Assembly (NCBI RefSeq): GCF_003096415.1
Contig: NZ_QEKH01000004.1
Location: forward strand, 62,001-126,000
DNA from: Victivallis vadensis
Lineage (GTDB): Bacteria > Verrucomicrobiota > Lentisphaeria > Victivallales > Victivallaceae
DNA: 64,000 nucleotides
Direction of reading: 5' to 3'
Positions within the stretch are counted from its first letter, which is position 1. Every line of letters starts with the position of its first letter. The translations under genes were made by a program, and so were the position numbers. This document shows, one piece after another, positions 8,290 through 16,574 of this stretch. The notes below the pieces were generated by a model that saw only the letters and a list, made by a program, of their open reading frames with translations, ran no database searches and was not told where the DNA came from.

Positions 8290-10406
8290 TGTCCCCTCCC
8301 TTCCCCGGCGCGGATTTCGTAAAGGCGGCTGCTCAGTTCGCGGATTCCCTCGACCATCTCCCGGTAAGGCGTATCAGTGACGGTCACGAGGCCGGTCTGC
8401 ATGTTCTCGCAGTCGAAAGAGCGGCCGGTCGCCATCTCGTCGGCGAACCGGAAGTAATGGGCGCCGACGATCAGTGGATTATAGAGGGCGCTTTCGACAT
8501 AACGTTCGAGAGCGCGGACACGATCCGCCTGACTGGCGACGGCGCAGAGTCCGGGATGGGGCGGCCCGTAGCCGGGAACGCCGAAGTGAAACTCTCCGAT
8601 GATGATCGGTTTGTCGATCCCCTCCGGCAGCGTGATATTGCCGACCGAATAAAGGTAATGATTGAAACTCAGCACATCGGCATATTTCGCCGCATGGCGA
8701 ACGGCGACGGGATGGCCGCCGAAAGCGAAACGGCAACCGAGATAGAGTTTTCCCGGCGCAACCGCTTTAACCGCATCGCGGCAGAGTTTGAAATAGCGGT
8801 CCACCAGCATATTGTTGAATTCGCGCATATCCTTCCCGGCGAATCTTACATCAGGCAGGACGGTGCTTTCCAACAGGTCGTCCCAACTCCTGAAATCGGT
8901 TTTCCACACCAGATTCAACTTGCTGACGGAGCCGTGCGTCTCCTTCAGGAACCGCATGAAAGCGATTTTGGAGGGCTGCTTTGCCGGAGAGAGCAGTACG
9001 CTACGGCTCAAGCCGGTTTCACCGCCCCAACTGATTTCGTTGTCGACAAAGAAACCGATGCAATAAGGGTCGTCGAGCATCTCCACATTCCGACGCAGAT
9101 TTTCCTCGATCGCTTTCTGGAAATCCGGGCTGAACACTTCATGGAACTTGTACCAGAATCCATCATCCCCTTCCAGATGCGGCGCTCCGTAAGCATAAAC
9201 CTGTGCGACATACGGAATGCGGCTTTCTCGAACGATCTCATCGCAGCTCCAGCCGCCGAGCGTGTTGAATCCCCAGCTTTCGAGGCGGCGGTTCGTCCGT
9301 TCGGTCCATTTTTCGATGTAGCGGTCCCCATATTTGCGAATCAGGTTGGCACGGTAGAAATCAAAGGTCTTCGGGCGAAGCCCGCGTTCCTTGTAGAAAC
9401 GGGCAGCAGGGTTGCCGATGTCATAAAGGGTGCCGAAACGCGGATCATCCCTGCCCGGCAGCCATTCAAAATAACGCTCCCGCAGGTCCAGCCCGGTGTC
9501 ATACCGGTAGGTGATGCAGTTGAGTCCGAACGACCAGAACAGCTTCCCGGAGGGGTCCACCAGATACCATTTCCCTTTGTATCTGGCCGGATAGAAATGG
9601 CCGGTCGCGCGCAGCGTCGGCCCGTCGGCCCAGCCGCCGTAGACGGTACGCCCGGAGATCTTCGGTTGGGCGTCGAGTTCGGCGGCTTCCTCCGCCGCGC
9701 CCTTTTGCAAGTCGGATTCGTTCTTCAGCTTTCCGGGCCAGTCGGCATGCTTGTACTGGCCGAAACGGTCGATGCAGGGATAAAAAGCCGCAGCGCTCGC
9801 GAGAGCGGCCGGCAACGGAGCGGACGGTTCCTCAAGCCGGAAGCCGGAAAGCTCGAATTTCTGCTCAAATTCGTTATTGTGAATGAAAAAGCGAAGTTGT
9901 TCGACCTTAGTGACATCCAGATGGTGAAGCCGTTCGTCGAAACCGTCAAATGTCGCCATCAGCCCGGCAGGCGCCCAGCCGGCCCCGAAATTTCCGGCCC
10001 GGAGGTAAGGAAGCCGCAGCGTGGCGGTTTCGCCAGGGTTGAGCGCGATGCCGCCGGGAACCTGATACTCGAACTCCCGGCCCGGACGGTTGCTGAGCGT
10101 AACTGCTTCAACCTGAAGCCGGGTCGGCCGGTTGCTCAGATTGCGGACGTCAACCGCGACAACCGAACCGCCGGAAAAATCGAAGCAGCGTCCCTTCTGC
10201 GGCTTCACGATGATGCCGGGCCAGGGAGTGTCGACGGCGGGCGGAATGGTGACAAGCAGTTTGTCGCCGCGGATTTCATAAGCGGTCTTTCCCGTGCCGA
10301 GCGGCTGATAATGTTCCGGCCTGCTGCGGGCAATGTCGAACAGCGGCTCCGCCGCAGAGACAGCCATCCCCATGACGAAAGCGCTCAAAACCCAAAGATA
10401 CTTCAT
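8286..10406 (-). CDS. Secreted clan-A glycoside hydrolase (GH50/GH42-like)
   Basis: 706 residues from ATG 10406, chosen because it begins a clean signal peptide (MKYLWVLSAFVMGMAVSAAE); upstream in-frame ATGs would bury it. Residues ~20-200 form a beta-sandwich module, then the catalytic barrel starts at YLVDPSGKLFWSFGLNC, a phrase typical of GH50 agarase-like enzymes. Candidate acid/base Glu457 lies in FFVDNEISWG and candidate nucleophile Glu605 in IIGEFHFG. It starts 10 nt after the pseudopilin gene's stop and overlaps the DUF4434 gene by 4 nt. The export route is probably Sec plus the type II system at 40.8-51.8 kb (inference). Beta-galactosidase or beta-agarase type activity is likely but the substrate is not settled. 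Confidence 0.7.
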   Translation of the reverse strand: MKYLWVLSAFVMGMAVSAAEPLFDIARSRPEHYQPLGTGKTAYEIRGDKLLVTIPPAVDTPWPGIIVKPQKGRCFDFSGGSVVAVDVRNLSNRPTRLQVEAVTLSNRPGREFEYQVPGGIALNPGETATLRLPYLRAGNFGAGWAPAGLMATFDGFDERLHHLDVTKVEQLRFFIHNNEFEQKFELSGFRLEEPSAPLPAALASAAAFYPCIDRFGQYKHADWPGKLKNESDLQKGAAEEAAELDAQPKISGRTVYGGWADGPTLRATGHFYPARYKGKWYLVDPSGKLFWSFGLNCITYRYDTGLDLRERYFEWLPGRDDPRFGTLYDIGNPAARFYKERGLRPKTFDFYRANLIRKYGDRYIEKWTERTNRRLESWGFNTLGGWSCDEIVRESRIPYVAQVYAYGAPHLEGDDGFWYKFHEVFSPDFQKAIEENLRRNVEMLDDPYCIGFFVDNEISWGGETGLSRSVLLSPAKQPSKIAFMRFLKETHGSVSKLNLVWKTDFRSWDDLLESTVLPDVRFAGKDMREFNNMLVDRYFKLCRDAVKAVAPGKLYLGCRFAFGGHPVAVRHAAKYADVLSFNHYLYSVGNITLPEGIDKPIIIGEFHFGVPGYGPPHPGLCAVASQADRVRALERYVESALYNPLIVGAHYFRFADEMATGRSFDCENMQTGLVTVTDTPYREMVEGIRELSSRLYEIRAGEGRGQ

Positions 10407-10416
10407 ATTAACTGCC

Positions 10417-11148
10417 TTAAGGTACATAATGATAAAATCTCTCCTTGTGCACATCCCCATCCGCCACTACCCCGTCAAGGCTGGCCAACAGCGATGTGCG
10501 ACTGAACGACTCGACGTGGGCATCTCCGAGCAGCGCGGTCATATTCTGTGCCCCATTATGGGAGAAGCAAGGCCAGTTGCCGCCTGTCCCCACAATACGG
10601 ACAGCAAAAGCAGGGTTATCCCAGTCCTTCTCAACTCCCTCCCCGATCACAATTTGGCGGGACGGATTCCGAAGTTCGACAAGATTCCAATAACTCCCGT
10701 AAGTTCCATCCCACCCCGGGTAGTAGTGATAACCGCGCGGGCGATCATTGACGGAGTCGTAATCATTATAGGAATAGGTACACCATGAATTTGTCCAAAC
10801 TCCTTTGATCTTCGGCGTATCCGGGCAAACTAACAGCGCTTTGGAACCGTATGCCGGTTCGGCGACATAGCCGGCACGGTATAAAATCTCCGCCCAAGGC
10901 TTGGCATCCCCGCCGATGTAGGAATGCATCGGGGTCATCATGCCGTTGAAATCGCCGGAATATTGCGTTTGCGCCATCCCGATCTGCTTGAGATTGTTCA
11001 CACATGTGATTTCCCGCGCCTTCGAACGGGCCTTGTTGAGAGTCGGCAGCAACATGCCGGCCAGAATCGCGATAATCGCGATCACAACGAGCAACTCAAT
11101 CAAAGTAAATGAGTTGCAAATCCGGCGAAATCTTTGTTTTTCTTTCAC
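10417..11148 (-). CDS. Orphan pseudopilin-like protein of a sugar module
   Basis: 243 residues with a GTG start preceded by AAGGAG. The N-terminus has a class III signal, [19 protein letters not shown], with Ser rather than Gly before the Phe, then [21 protein letters not shown]. The C-terminal part contains [19 protein letters not shown], a relative of the H-x9-DG motif of DUF1559-type proteins. The first 50 residues are almost identical to those of the second orphan pseudopilin at 31787, while the rest diverges. First gene of an operon with a secreted glycosidase and a DUF4434 protein, divergent from a XylR-type regulator. A role as an exchangeable pseudopilus tip or substrate receptor is my inference. 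Confidence 0.8.
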   Translation of the reverse strand: MKEKQRFRRICNSFTLIELLVVIAIIAILAGMLLPTLNKARSKAREITCVNNLKQIGMAQTQYSGDFNGMMTPMHSYIGGDAKPWAEILYRAGYVAEPAYGSKALLVCPDTPKIKGVWTNSWCTYSYNDYDSVNDRPRGYHYYPGWDGTYGSYWNLVELRNPSRQIVIGEGVEKDWDNPAFAVRIVGTGGNWPCFSHNGAQNMTALLGDAHVESFSRTSLLASLDGVVADGDVHKERFYHYVP

Positions 11149-11189
11149 GTTTTAACTCCTTTCGCGTTGAAAGTTTTGAAACTGTATTA

Positions 11190-11218
11190 ATTATACTTGA
11201 TTTCGGCATGATTGAAAA
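11190..11218 (-). promoter_or_regulatory. Predicted promoter of the pseudopilin-glycosidase operon
   Basis: Minus strand TTTTCA, 17-nt spacer, TATAAT; overlaps the divergent regulator promoter, so one bound regulator could control both directions. Confidence 0.5.
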
Positions 11219-11240
11219 TATATTAAACGAAGAATATTAC
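11212..11240 (+). promoter_or_regulatory. Predicted promoter of the XylR-type regulator
   Basis: TTGAAA, 17-nt spacer, TATTAC; the -35 box overlaps the -35 box of the divergent operon promoter. Confidence 0.45.
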
Positions 11241-11269
11241 ATATATTTTCTGAACTTCATGGAGGGCCG

Positions 11270-12436
11270 ATGCGCCAGATACTCTGTGCAATGATGTCGC
11301 CGAACGATCAGATCGTGCGGGAAATCCACCGGTTCGGCCGCGATCACGACTGGCAGGTCGAACTCTGCGGCGGACGCATCCCGCCCGGCTGGTCCGGCGA
11401 CGGCGTGCTGACCGACTGCCTCCCGCTGGAGGAATTGAAGAAAATCCGCAACTTTGAACGCACCCCGGTCGTCTCCCATACGCTGACGCCGGGCGGCAAC
11501 GTCCGCACCGTGGCGGGGGATACCCGGAGGATAGCGGAGATGATTGCGGACTATTTTCTGGACCGGGGATTCCGCAACTTCGCCGCGATCGACGCCCGCG
11601 ACTGGAACCGGCAGGGATGCATCCACGGCATCGACCCGGTGGTATCGCTCCGGGAAGAACTGGAGCGGCGCGGCTTCCGGCTGGAAGTCTGCCACTGGAA
11701 GGAGGACCTCCGCCCGGAGGAACTGGCGGACTACGGAAGCGTACTCGCCCGGCTTGCCGAATTCTTTTCGGAAATGCCGCGTCCCCTCGCACTCTTCATC
11801 CCCAACGGCCGTCACCTGACGGTGGCCTACCGGGTCATCCATCAACTGGGCATCCGGGTACCGGAGGAGTTCGCGGTGCTCTGCAACACCGATGAACCGT
11901 TTTTCACCGAAAACGCCTCGATTCCGACCACGCACATCAGCGGCGAACCGCTCAAACTGGGCCGCATGAGCGCCGAACTGCTGGAGCGGATGATGAACGC
12001 AGAGACGGTGCCGGAAGCCCCCGTATGGGTGCCCCCCGCGTCGATCGTCTCCAGCCGCAGCACCGACGTGCTGGCAATTTCCAACCCGAAACTGGCGGCG
12101 GCAGTCGACTTCTTTCTCGGGAATTTCATGAATTTCATCAGCGTCGAGGATGCGGCGGCGGCGGCGGGGCTTTCGCCGTCCATGCTGGTCCGGCTCTTCC
12201 GGAAACACCTGCGCAAGAGTCCGTCGGAGTTCCTGCGCGGATTGCGCTTCAACCGGATCCGCCATTTTCTGGATAAAAGCGATCTGCCGCTCCCGGAGAT
12301 CGCGCGGCGGACGGGATACGGCTCGGCGATGTCGCTTTCAATCGCTTTCCGCCGGGAGTACGGCATCGCTCCGGGAGAATACCGCCGCACCCGCCGCCGG
12401 AAAAATTCCGATCTGCCGCCGCCGGATCAATGGTGA
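11270..12436 (+). CDS. XylR-type regulator: LacI-like sensor plus AraC DNA-binding domain
   Basis: 388 residues, the size of E. coli XylR (392). Residues ~1-270 are a periplasmic-binding-protein-like sensor (GVLTDCLPLEEL, FLDRGFRNFAAIDARD, RVPEEFAVLCNTDEPF, TTHISGEPLKLGRMSAELL). Residues ~285-385 are a double helix-turn-helix AraC domain (ISVEDAAAAAGLSPSMLVRLFRK, then LPLPEIARRTGYGSAMSLSIAF, ending PGEYRR). SD GGAGGG precedes the ATG. Divergent from the pseudopilin-glycosidase-DUF4434 operon with overlapping promoters, so it is very probably the local sugar-responsive regulator of that operon. The inducer is unknown. Confidence 0.85.
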   Translation: MRQILCAMMSPNDQIVREIHRFGRDHDWQVELCGGRIPPGWSGDGVLTDCLPLEELKKIRNFERTPVVSHTLTPGGNVRTVAGDTRRIAEMIADYFLDRGFRNFAAIDARDWNRQGCIHGIDPVVSLREELERRGFRLEVCHWKEDLRPEELADYGSVLARLAEFFSEMPRPLALFIPNGRHLTVAYRVIHQLGIRVPEEFAVLCNTDEPFFTENASIPTTHISGEPLKLGRMSAELLERMMNAETVPEAPVWVPPASIVSSRSTDVLAISNPKLAAAVDFFLGNFMNFISVEDAAAAAGLSPSMLVRLFRKHLRKSPSEFLRGLRFNRIRHFLDKSDLPLPEIARRTGYGSAMSLSIAFRREYGIAPGEYRRTRRRKNSDLPPPDQW

Positions 12437-12442
12437 ATCCGG

Positions 12443-13408
12443 TCACACACCGGGCAGCCTGAAATCCGGCGGCAGAGGAGATTCGACCGCGACCGTCTCG
12501 CCGGTGTCCGGGTGACGGAACGCCAGTTTCGCCGAGTGCAGCGCCTGCCTCAGCAGGATCAGCCGCTCCCGGTCGGCGGCGGTGATCGCGTTGGAACGGA
12601 TTTTCAGGAAGATTCCGTCGTCCGGCCCGTAGAGCTTGTCGCCGAGCAGCGGGAAGCCGAGTGAAAACAGCGTCGCGCGAATCTGGTGGAGCCGCCCCGT
12701 CTCCGGCAGCGCCCGCACCAGCGAATACCGTTCGCCGCTCCGCGCCGGCAGCAGCACCGTGCGGGCGGATTCGGGGCGGACCGCCCCCTCCGGCGGCCGC
12801 TCTCCGGCCACGAAACGCCGCTTCTTGCGCACCACGCTGGCAAGGTCCGGGACCAGGAAGCCGTATGCCTCGATCCGATCCGCAAAGTTCCCGAACACCA
12901 GCGCCAGATACTCCTTTCGCATCGGCCAGCCGGGCTTGCCCAGTTTCGCGGCGGCTTTCGGATTCTTCGCGGCGACCAGCAGCCCGGAGGTTTCGCGGTC
13001 GAGCCGGTTCACCAGGTGGATTTTCCCGTACTTCGAGGACAAAAGGTGCCACAGCGTATGCTTGAAAAACGGCCCGGACGGGTGGACGCAGAGGTTGCCC
13101 GGCTTGTCCACGACCAGCAGCGCGTCGTCCTCGTAGGCGATCCGGTAATCCAGGTCGGCCTCCGGTTCGGCGATGTCGGCGGGGAAGTATTCGATGCGGT
13201 CGTGGAGTTCGAGCCTGCGTTCCGGGTCGGAAAGTTCGCCGTTCAGCATGATCTCGCCCGCCGCGATCCGGTCGCGCCACTCATCGATGGCCCGGTAGGT
13301 GAAGCGCCCCGCCAGATATTCCGCCAGCGTGAAACCGGCCCCCGACCAGTCCACCGAGCTGCGGATCACCCGCCGTTCCAGATTTTCATACTCCTCTTTC
13401 ACCGTCAT
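12443..13408 (-). CDS. RluA-family pseudouridine synthase
   Basis: 321 residues from ATG 13408 (alternatives in frame at 13438 and 13537 are less likely because they overlap the hpt promoter). An S4-like RNA-binding part (about 10-80, RIAAGEIMLNGELSDPERRL) precedes the catalytic domain. The active-site block is HLVNRLDRETSGLLVAAK with the catalytic Asp in RLDRETSG, near residue 160, and a later LHQIRATLFSLGFPLLGDKLYG is the family's second signature. It isomerises uridine in rRNA or tRNA; which site cannot be told. Convergent with the XylR-type gene, 6 nt apart. Confidence 0.85.
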   Translation of the reverse strand: MTVKEEYENLERRVIRSSVDWSGAGFTLAEYLAGRFTYRAIDEWRDRIAAGEIMLNGELSDPERRLELHDRIEYFPADIAEPEADLDYRIAYEDDALLVVDKPGNLCVHPSGPFFKHTLWHLLSSKYGKIHLVNRLDRETSGLLVAAKNPKAAAKLGKPGWPMRKEYLALVFGNFADRIEAYGFLVPDLASVVRKKRRFVAGERPPEGAVRPESARTVLLPARSGERYSLVRALPETGRLHQIRATLFSLGFPLLGDKLYGPDDGIFLKIRSNAITAADRERLILLRQALHSAKLAFRHPDTGETVAVESPLPPDFRLPGV

Positions 13409-13477
13409 ACACCCCGCGTTTCGGCTGAATCTCAACATCACGCCCCATAATTTACTCCGGCGGCGCGAATATTCAAT

Positions 13478-13506
13478 TTGCATTCCAAGAAAAAAAGAAC
13501 TATATT
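13478..13506 (+). promoter_or_regulatory. Predicted promoter of the hpt-GH3 operon
   Basis: TTGCAT, 17-nt spacer, TATATT, 39 nt before the hpt ATG. Confidence 0.55.
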
Positions 13507-13544
13507 CAACCATTGCGACTATCGAACGAGGAATCATATTTTCT

Positions 13545-14051
13545 ATGGATATTATTTATTCCGCCGGTGAAATCGCGAACCGGATCGCGCAGCTCGGCCG
13601 TGAAATCACCGAATTTTACCGGGGCGAAGAATTGACCGTGGTCGCGCTGATGAACGGGGCGCTGCCTTTCGCCGCCGACCTGATCCGGGCCATCGGCCTC
13701 GACTGCTACGTGGATACCGTCAGCGTCGCCAGCTACCGCAACTGCCGCAGCACCGGGGAACCGGAGTTCCGCTCCACGCTGAAAATCCCCCCGTCGGGGC
13801 GGCATATCCTGCTGGCCGACGAGGTGCTCGACAGCGGCGTGACGCTGCAATGCGTGGCCGAATACTTCCGCCGCCGCGGCGCCGCGAGCGTCCGGACCGT
13901 AGTGATGGTGGAAAAGGAGCTGCCGCGCCCGAACGGTCTCGCCCATGCCGACTGGACCGGCTTCACCGCTCCTGACCGCTATCTGGTCGGCTACGGACTC
14001 GACGCCGATGAGCATTACCGGAATCTGCCTTATATCGCAGCCTTGAATTAG
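13545..14051 (+). CDS. hpt: Hypoxanthine phosphoribosyltransferase
   Basis: 168 residues from ATG 13545, the size of bacterial Hpt (~178). It transfers the phosphoribosyl group of PRPP to hypoxanthine or guanine in purine salvage, in the cytoplasm. The VVALMNGALPFAADL block is near residue 32, the PRPP-binding motif ILLADEVLDSGVTL is at 88-101, and the C-terminal signature YLVGYGLDADEHYRNLPYI is diagnostic of the HPRT family. SD is weak (GAGG about 12 nt upstream). It is followed after 25 nt by the GH3 gene, presumably on the same transcript, although the functions are unrelated. Confidence 0.9.
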   Translation: MDIIYSAGEIANRIAQLGREITEFYRGEELTVVALMNGALPFAADLIRAIGLDCYVDTVSVASYRNCRSTGEPEFRSTLKIPPSGRHILLADEVLDSGVTLQCVAEYFRRRGAASVRTVVMVEKELPRPNGLAHADWTGFTAPDRYLVGYGLDADEHYRNLPYIAALN

Positions 14052-14076
14052 CGAATTATCATGGAGGAATTGCAGT

Positions 14077-16173
14077 ATGGAGAAGTTCCCTTATCAGGAT
14101 GCGTCGCTCCCGGTGGAGCGGCGGGTTGAAGACTTGCTCGGCCGGATGACCCTTGAGGAAAAAGTCGGCCAGATGTGCCAGCTTGACGGCCGCGTCAATC
14201 TCGAACAGGAGTTTCAGGAGAAACATCCCGGCTCGCTGCTCCAGATTCTCGGCGAGGACTGCAAAAAGGCGATCGAACTCGCCCGCAGCTCCCGCCTCGG
14301 CATCCCGCTGCTGCTCGGCGTCGATGCGATCCACGGCCACTCGTTCTGGCCGGGCGCCACGATCTTCCCGACCCAGCTCGGCATCAGTTCCAGCTGGAAC
14401 GCCGAACTGATCGAGGAAATGGGCCGCGTGACCGCCCGCGAAATGCGCAACACCGGCGTCGCCTGGACCTTCTCCCCCGTGCTCTGCATCGCCCGCGACC
14501 TGCGCTGGGGCCGGGTCGGCGAAACCTTCGGCGAGGACCCGCTGCTGATCGGCGATTTCGCAATCGCGCTGATCCGCGGGCTTCAGGGCGAGAATCTGAG
14601 CAGCCCGGACAAGGTGCTCGCCTGCGCCAAGCACTTCACCGGTTACTCCGAAACCCAGGGAGGCCGCGACGCCTCCGAGGCGGATATCTCCATGCGCAAG
14701 CTGCGCAGCTACTTCCTGCCGCCCTTCGAGCGGGCCGCGCGCGCCGGAGTCGGCTCCTTCATGACCGGCTACCAGTCGATGGAGGGCGTGCCGATGACCG
14801 CCAACAGGACCCTGCTGCGCAAAGTGCTGAAAGAGGAGTGGGGATTCGAGGGACTGCTGGTCACCGACTGGAACAACGTCGGAACCCTCGTCACCGGCCA
14901 GAAGATCGCCCCGGATTACAAGCACGCCGCCAAGATCGCGGTCGAGGCCGGAAACGACCTCATCATGTCCACCCCGCAGTTCTATCAGGGCTGTCTCGAC
15001 GCGGTCCGCGAGGGAATGCTCGACGAAGCCCTGATCGACGAGGCGGTCCGCCGCATCCTGTCGGTCAAGTTCCGGCTCGGCCTGTTCGAGGACGACCGCT
15101 ATCCCGATCCGGACGCCGCCGACCGCGCCGCCGGGACGCCGGAACACCGCGCCGCCGCGCTGACCGCCGCCCGCGAGTCGCTGATCCTGCTCAAAAACGA
15201 CGGGCTGCTGCCGGTCCGCAACGCGAAACAGGTCAAGGTCTGCCTGGTCGGGCCGAATGCCGACAATCCGATCAACCAGTGCGGAGACTGGAGCCTCGGC
15301 ACCGGTCAGGCCAACGTCCCGAAACAGCATCCGCGCCGCTGCACCGTCACGCCGAAAGACGCGCTCGCGGAGAAGTTCATCCTCGTCGACAACCCCGGCG
15401 AAGCCGACATGATCGTCGCCGCCGTCGGGGACCAGCCGAAATACTGGGGCGAATTCAAATCCACCGCGACCCTCGAACTTCAGGACGGGCAGAACCAGCT
15501 GCTCACCGAAGTCGCCGACACCAACAAGCCTTTCGTGATCGCGGTGATCTCCAGCAAGCCCGTGCTGCTGCCCGCCGCCGTCCGGGAGAAGGCCAACGCG
15601 ATCATCCAGCAGTTCTCGCCGGGAATGCTCGGCGGGCAGGCGCTGGCGGAAGCGCTGGCCGGAGAGCTGAACCCCTCCGGCCGCCTGACGGTGTCGATTC
15701 CGTACCACGTCGGCCAGCAGCCGATCTACTACATGCAGCCGCGCGGCCAGCACGGCGACCGGTACGCCGACCTGACCCAGCAGCCGCTCTACCCCTTCGG
15801 CTACGGCCTGGGCTACTCCGAATTCGAATACGAATCGGTCACCACCGACCGCACCGTCTACGGGCCGGAGGATTTCATCAAGGTGCTGGTTTCGGTGCGC
15901 AACACCGGGAAACGGGACGGCGTCGAGGTGGTTCAGGCCTACGTCAGCGATGAGGTAACCTCCGCCACCTGGGTGGACCAGGAGCTGAAAGGGTATGCCC
16001 GAATCCGCATCCCGGCAGGAGAAAACCGCACGGCGGTGATCGTGATCCCGGCTTCCTCCTGCTCGATCGTCAACGCCGCCGGCGAGCGGGTGGTCGAACC
16101 GGGCGAATTCGAGCTGCGGATCGGCAAATCCAGCCGGAACATCCTGCACCGCGTCAAATTCGTGATCCGCTGA
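14077..16173 (+). CDS. GH3 family beta-glucosidase-like enzyme
   Basis: 698 residues, with SD GGAGGA. Family 3 architecture: an N-terminal TIM barrel starting VEDLLGRMTLEEKVGQMCQ, LLLGVDAIHGHSFWPGAT (~90), AKHFTGYSETQGG (~190), the nucleophile Asp264 in GLLVTDWNNV, then the alpha/beta sandwich (GPNADNPINQCGDW, FSPGMLGGQALAEALAGELNPSGRLTVSIP) and a C-terminal FnIII-like domain (FGYGLGYSEFEYE to the end). There is no signal peptide, so it is probably cytoplasmic and hydrolyses imported oligosaccharides, unlike periplasmic BglX. Glucoside versus xyloside specificity cannot be decided from sequence. Confidence 0.9.
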   Translation: MEKFPYQDASLPVERRVEDLLGRMTLEEKVGQMCQLDGRVNLEQEFQEKHPGSLLQILGEDCKKAIELARSSRLGIPLLLGVDAIHGHSFWPGATIFPTQLGISSSWNAELIEEMGRVTAREMRNTGVAWTFSPVLCIARDLRWGRVGETFGEDPLLIGDFAIALIRGLQGENLSSPDKVLACAKHFTGYSETQGGRDASEADISMRKLRSYFLPPFERAARAGVGSFMTGYQSMEGVPMTANRTLLRKVLKEEWGFEGLLVTDWNNVGTLVTGQKIAPDYKHAAKIAVEAGNDLIMSTPQFYQGCLDAVREGMLDEALIDEAVRRILSVKFRLGLFEDDRYPDPDAADRAAGTPEHRAAALTAARESLILLKNDGLLPVRNAKQVKVCLVGPNADNPINQCGDWSLGTGQANVPKQHPRRCTVTPKDALAEKFILVDNPGEADMIVAAVGDQPKYWGEFKSTATLELQDGQNQLLTEVADTNKPFVIAVISSKPVLLPAAVREKANAIIQQFSPGMLGGQALAEALAGELNPSGRLTVSIPYHVGQQPIYYMQPRGQHGDRYADLTQQPLYPFGYGLGYSEFEYESVTTDRTVYGPEDFIKVLVSVRNTGKRDGVEVVQAYVSDEVTSATWVDQELKGYARIRIPAGENRTAVIVIPASSCSIVNAAGERVVEPGEFELRIGKSSRNILHRVKFVIR

Positions 16174-16219
16174 ACACGGCCGCGATCGTTTTCCGTGATT
16201 TCAACGCGGAACAGGCGTC

Positions 16220-16247
16220 TTGACATTTGGGAAACGTGTGTTATATT
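16220..16247 (+). promoter_or_regulatory. Strong promoter of the ferredoxin gene
   Basis: A perfect TTGACA -35 box, 16-nt spacer and TATATT -10 box, 51 nt before the ferredoxin ATG. Confidence 0.65.
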
Positions 16248-16297
16248 AGCCGTATACCCGTTTCTTAAAGTCATCATCCACAACCAAGGAGTATAAA

Positions 16298-16468
16298 ATG
16301 GCGGCGAAAGTCAATACGGATGCGTGCAGCGGCTGCGAAACCTGCGTCGGTTCCTGCCCGGTGAGCGCGATTTCCATGGCCGACGGCAAGGCGGTTGTCA
16401 ACGAGGCGGATTGCATCGAGTGCGGTGCCTGCGTCGGCGAATGCCCCTGCGAAGCGATCTCCCTCTAA
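16298..16468 (+). CDS. Small 2[4Fe-4S] ferredoxin
   Basis: 56 residues, the length of clostridial-type 8Fe ferredoxins. Two CxxCxxCxxxCP cluster motifs are visible: Cys10-13-16-20 and Cys39-42-45-49, each followed by Pro. An extra Cys51 follows the second motif (CPCEAISL). An AAGGAG SD sits 7 nt before the ATG. Low-potential electron carrier for anaerobic metabolism, for example with hydrogenase or pyruvate:ferredoxin oxidoreductase; no partner lies in the window. Its own strong promoter and a terminator make it monocistronic. Confidence 0.92.
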   Translation: MAAKVNTDACSGCETCVGSCPVSAISMADGKAVVNEADCIECGACVGECPCEAISL

Positions 16469-16500
16469 ACAGACGGAGCGATTCTTCAGGAGTCAGGAAG

Positions 16501-16535
16501 CCGGAGCCGGTACATACCGGTTCCGGTTTTTTCTT
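16501..16535 (+). terminator. Rho-independent terminator of the ferredoxin gene
   Basis: An 11-bp stem (CCGGAGCCGGT / ACCGGTTCCGG, one G-T pair) with loop ACAT, followed by TTTTTTCTT. Confidence 0.8.
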
Positions 16536-16574
16536 CCGAAGTCACCGGTAGTTCGACAGGGGGAGGAATCCACG

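Noticed and set aside
8289-10505. 738-codon plus-strand frame opposite the clan-A glycosidase
   Set aside because: Antisense shadow; the minus-strand product has a signal peptide and catalytic motifs, this one has none.
14059-16149. 696-codon minus-strand frame opposite the GH3 gene
   Set aside because: Antisense shadow caused by third-position GC bias; the plus-strand GH3 motifs are complete.
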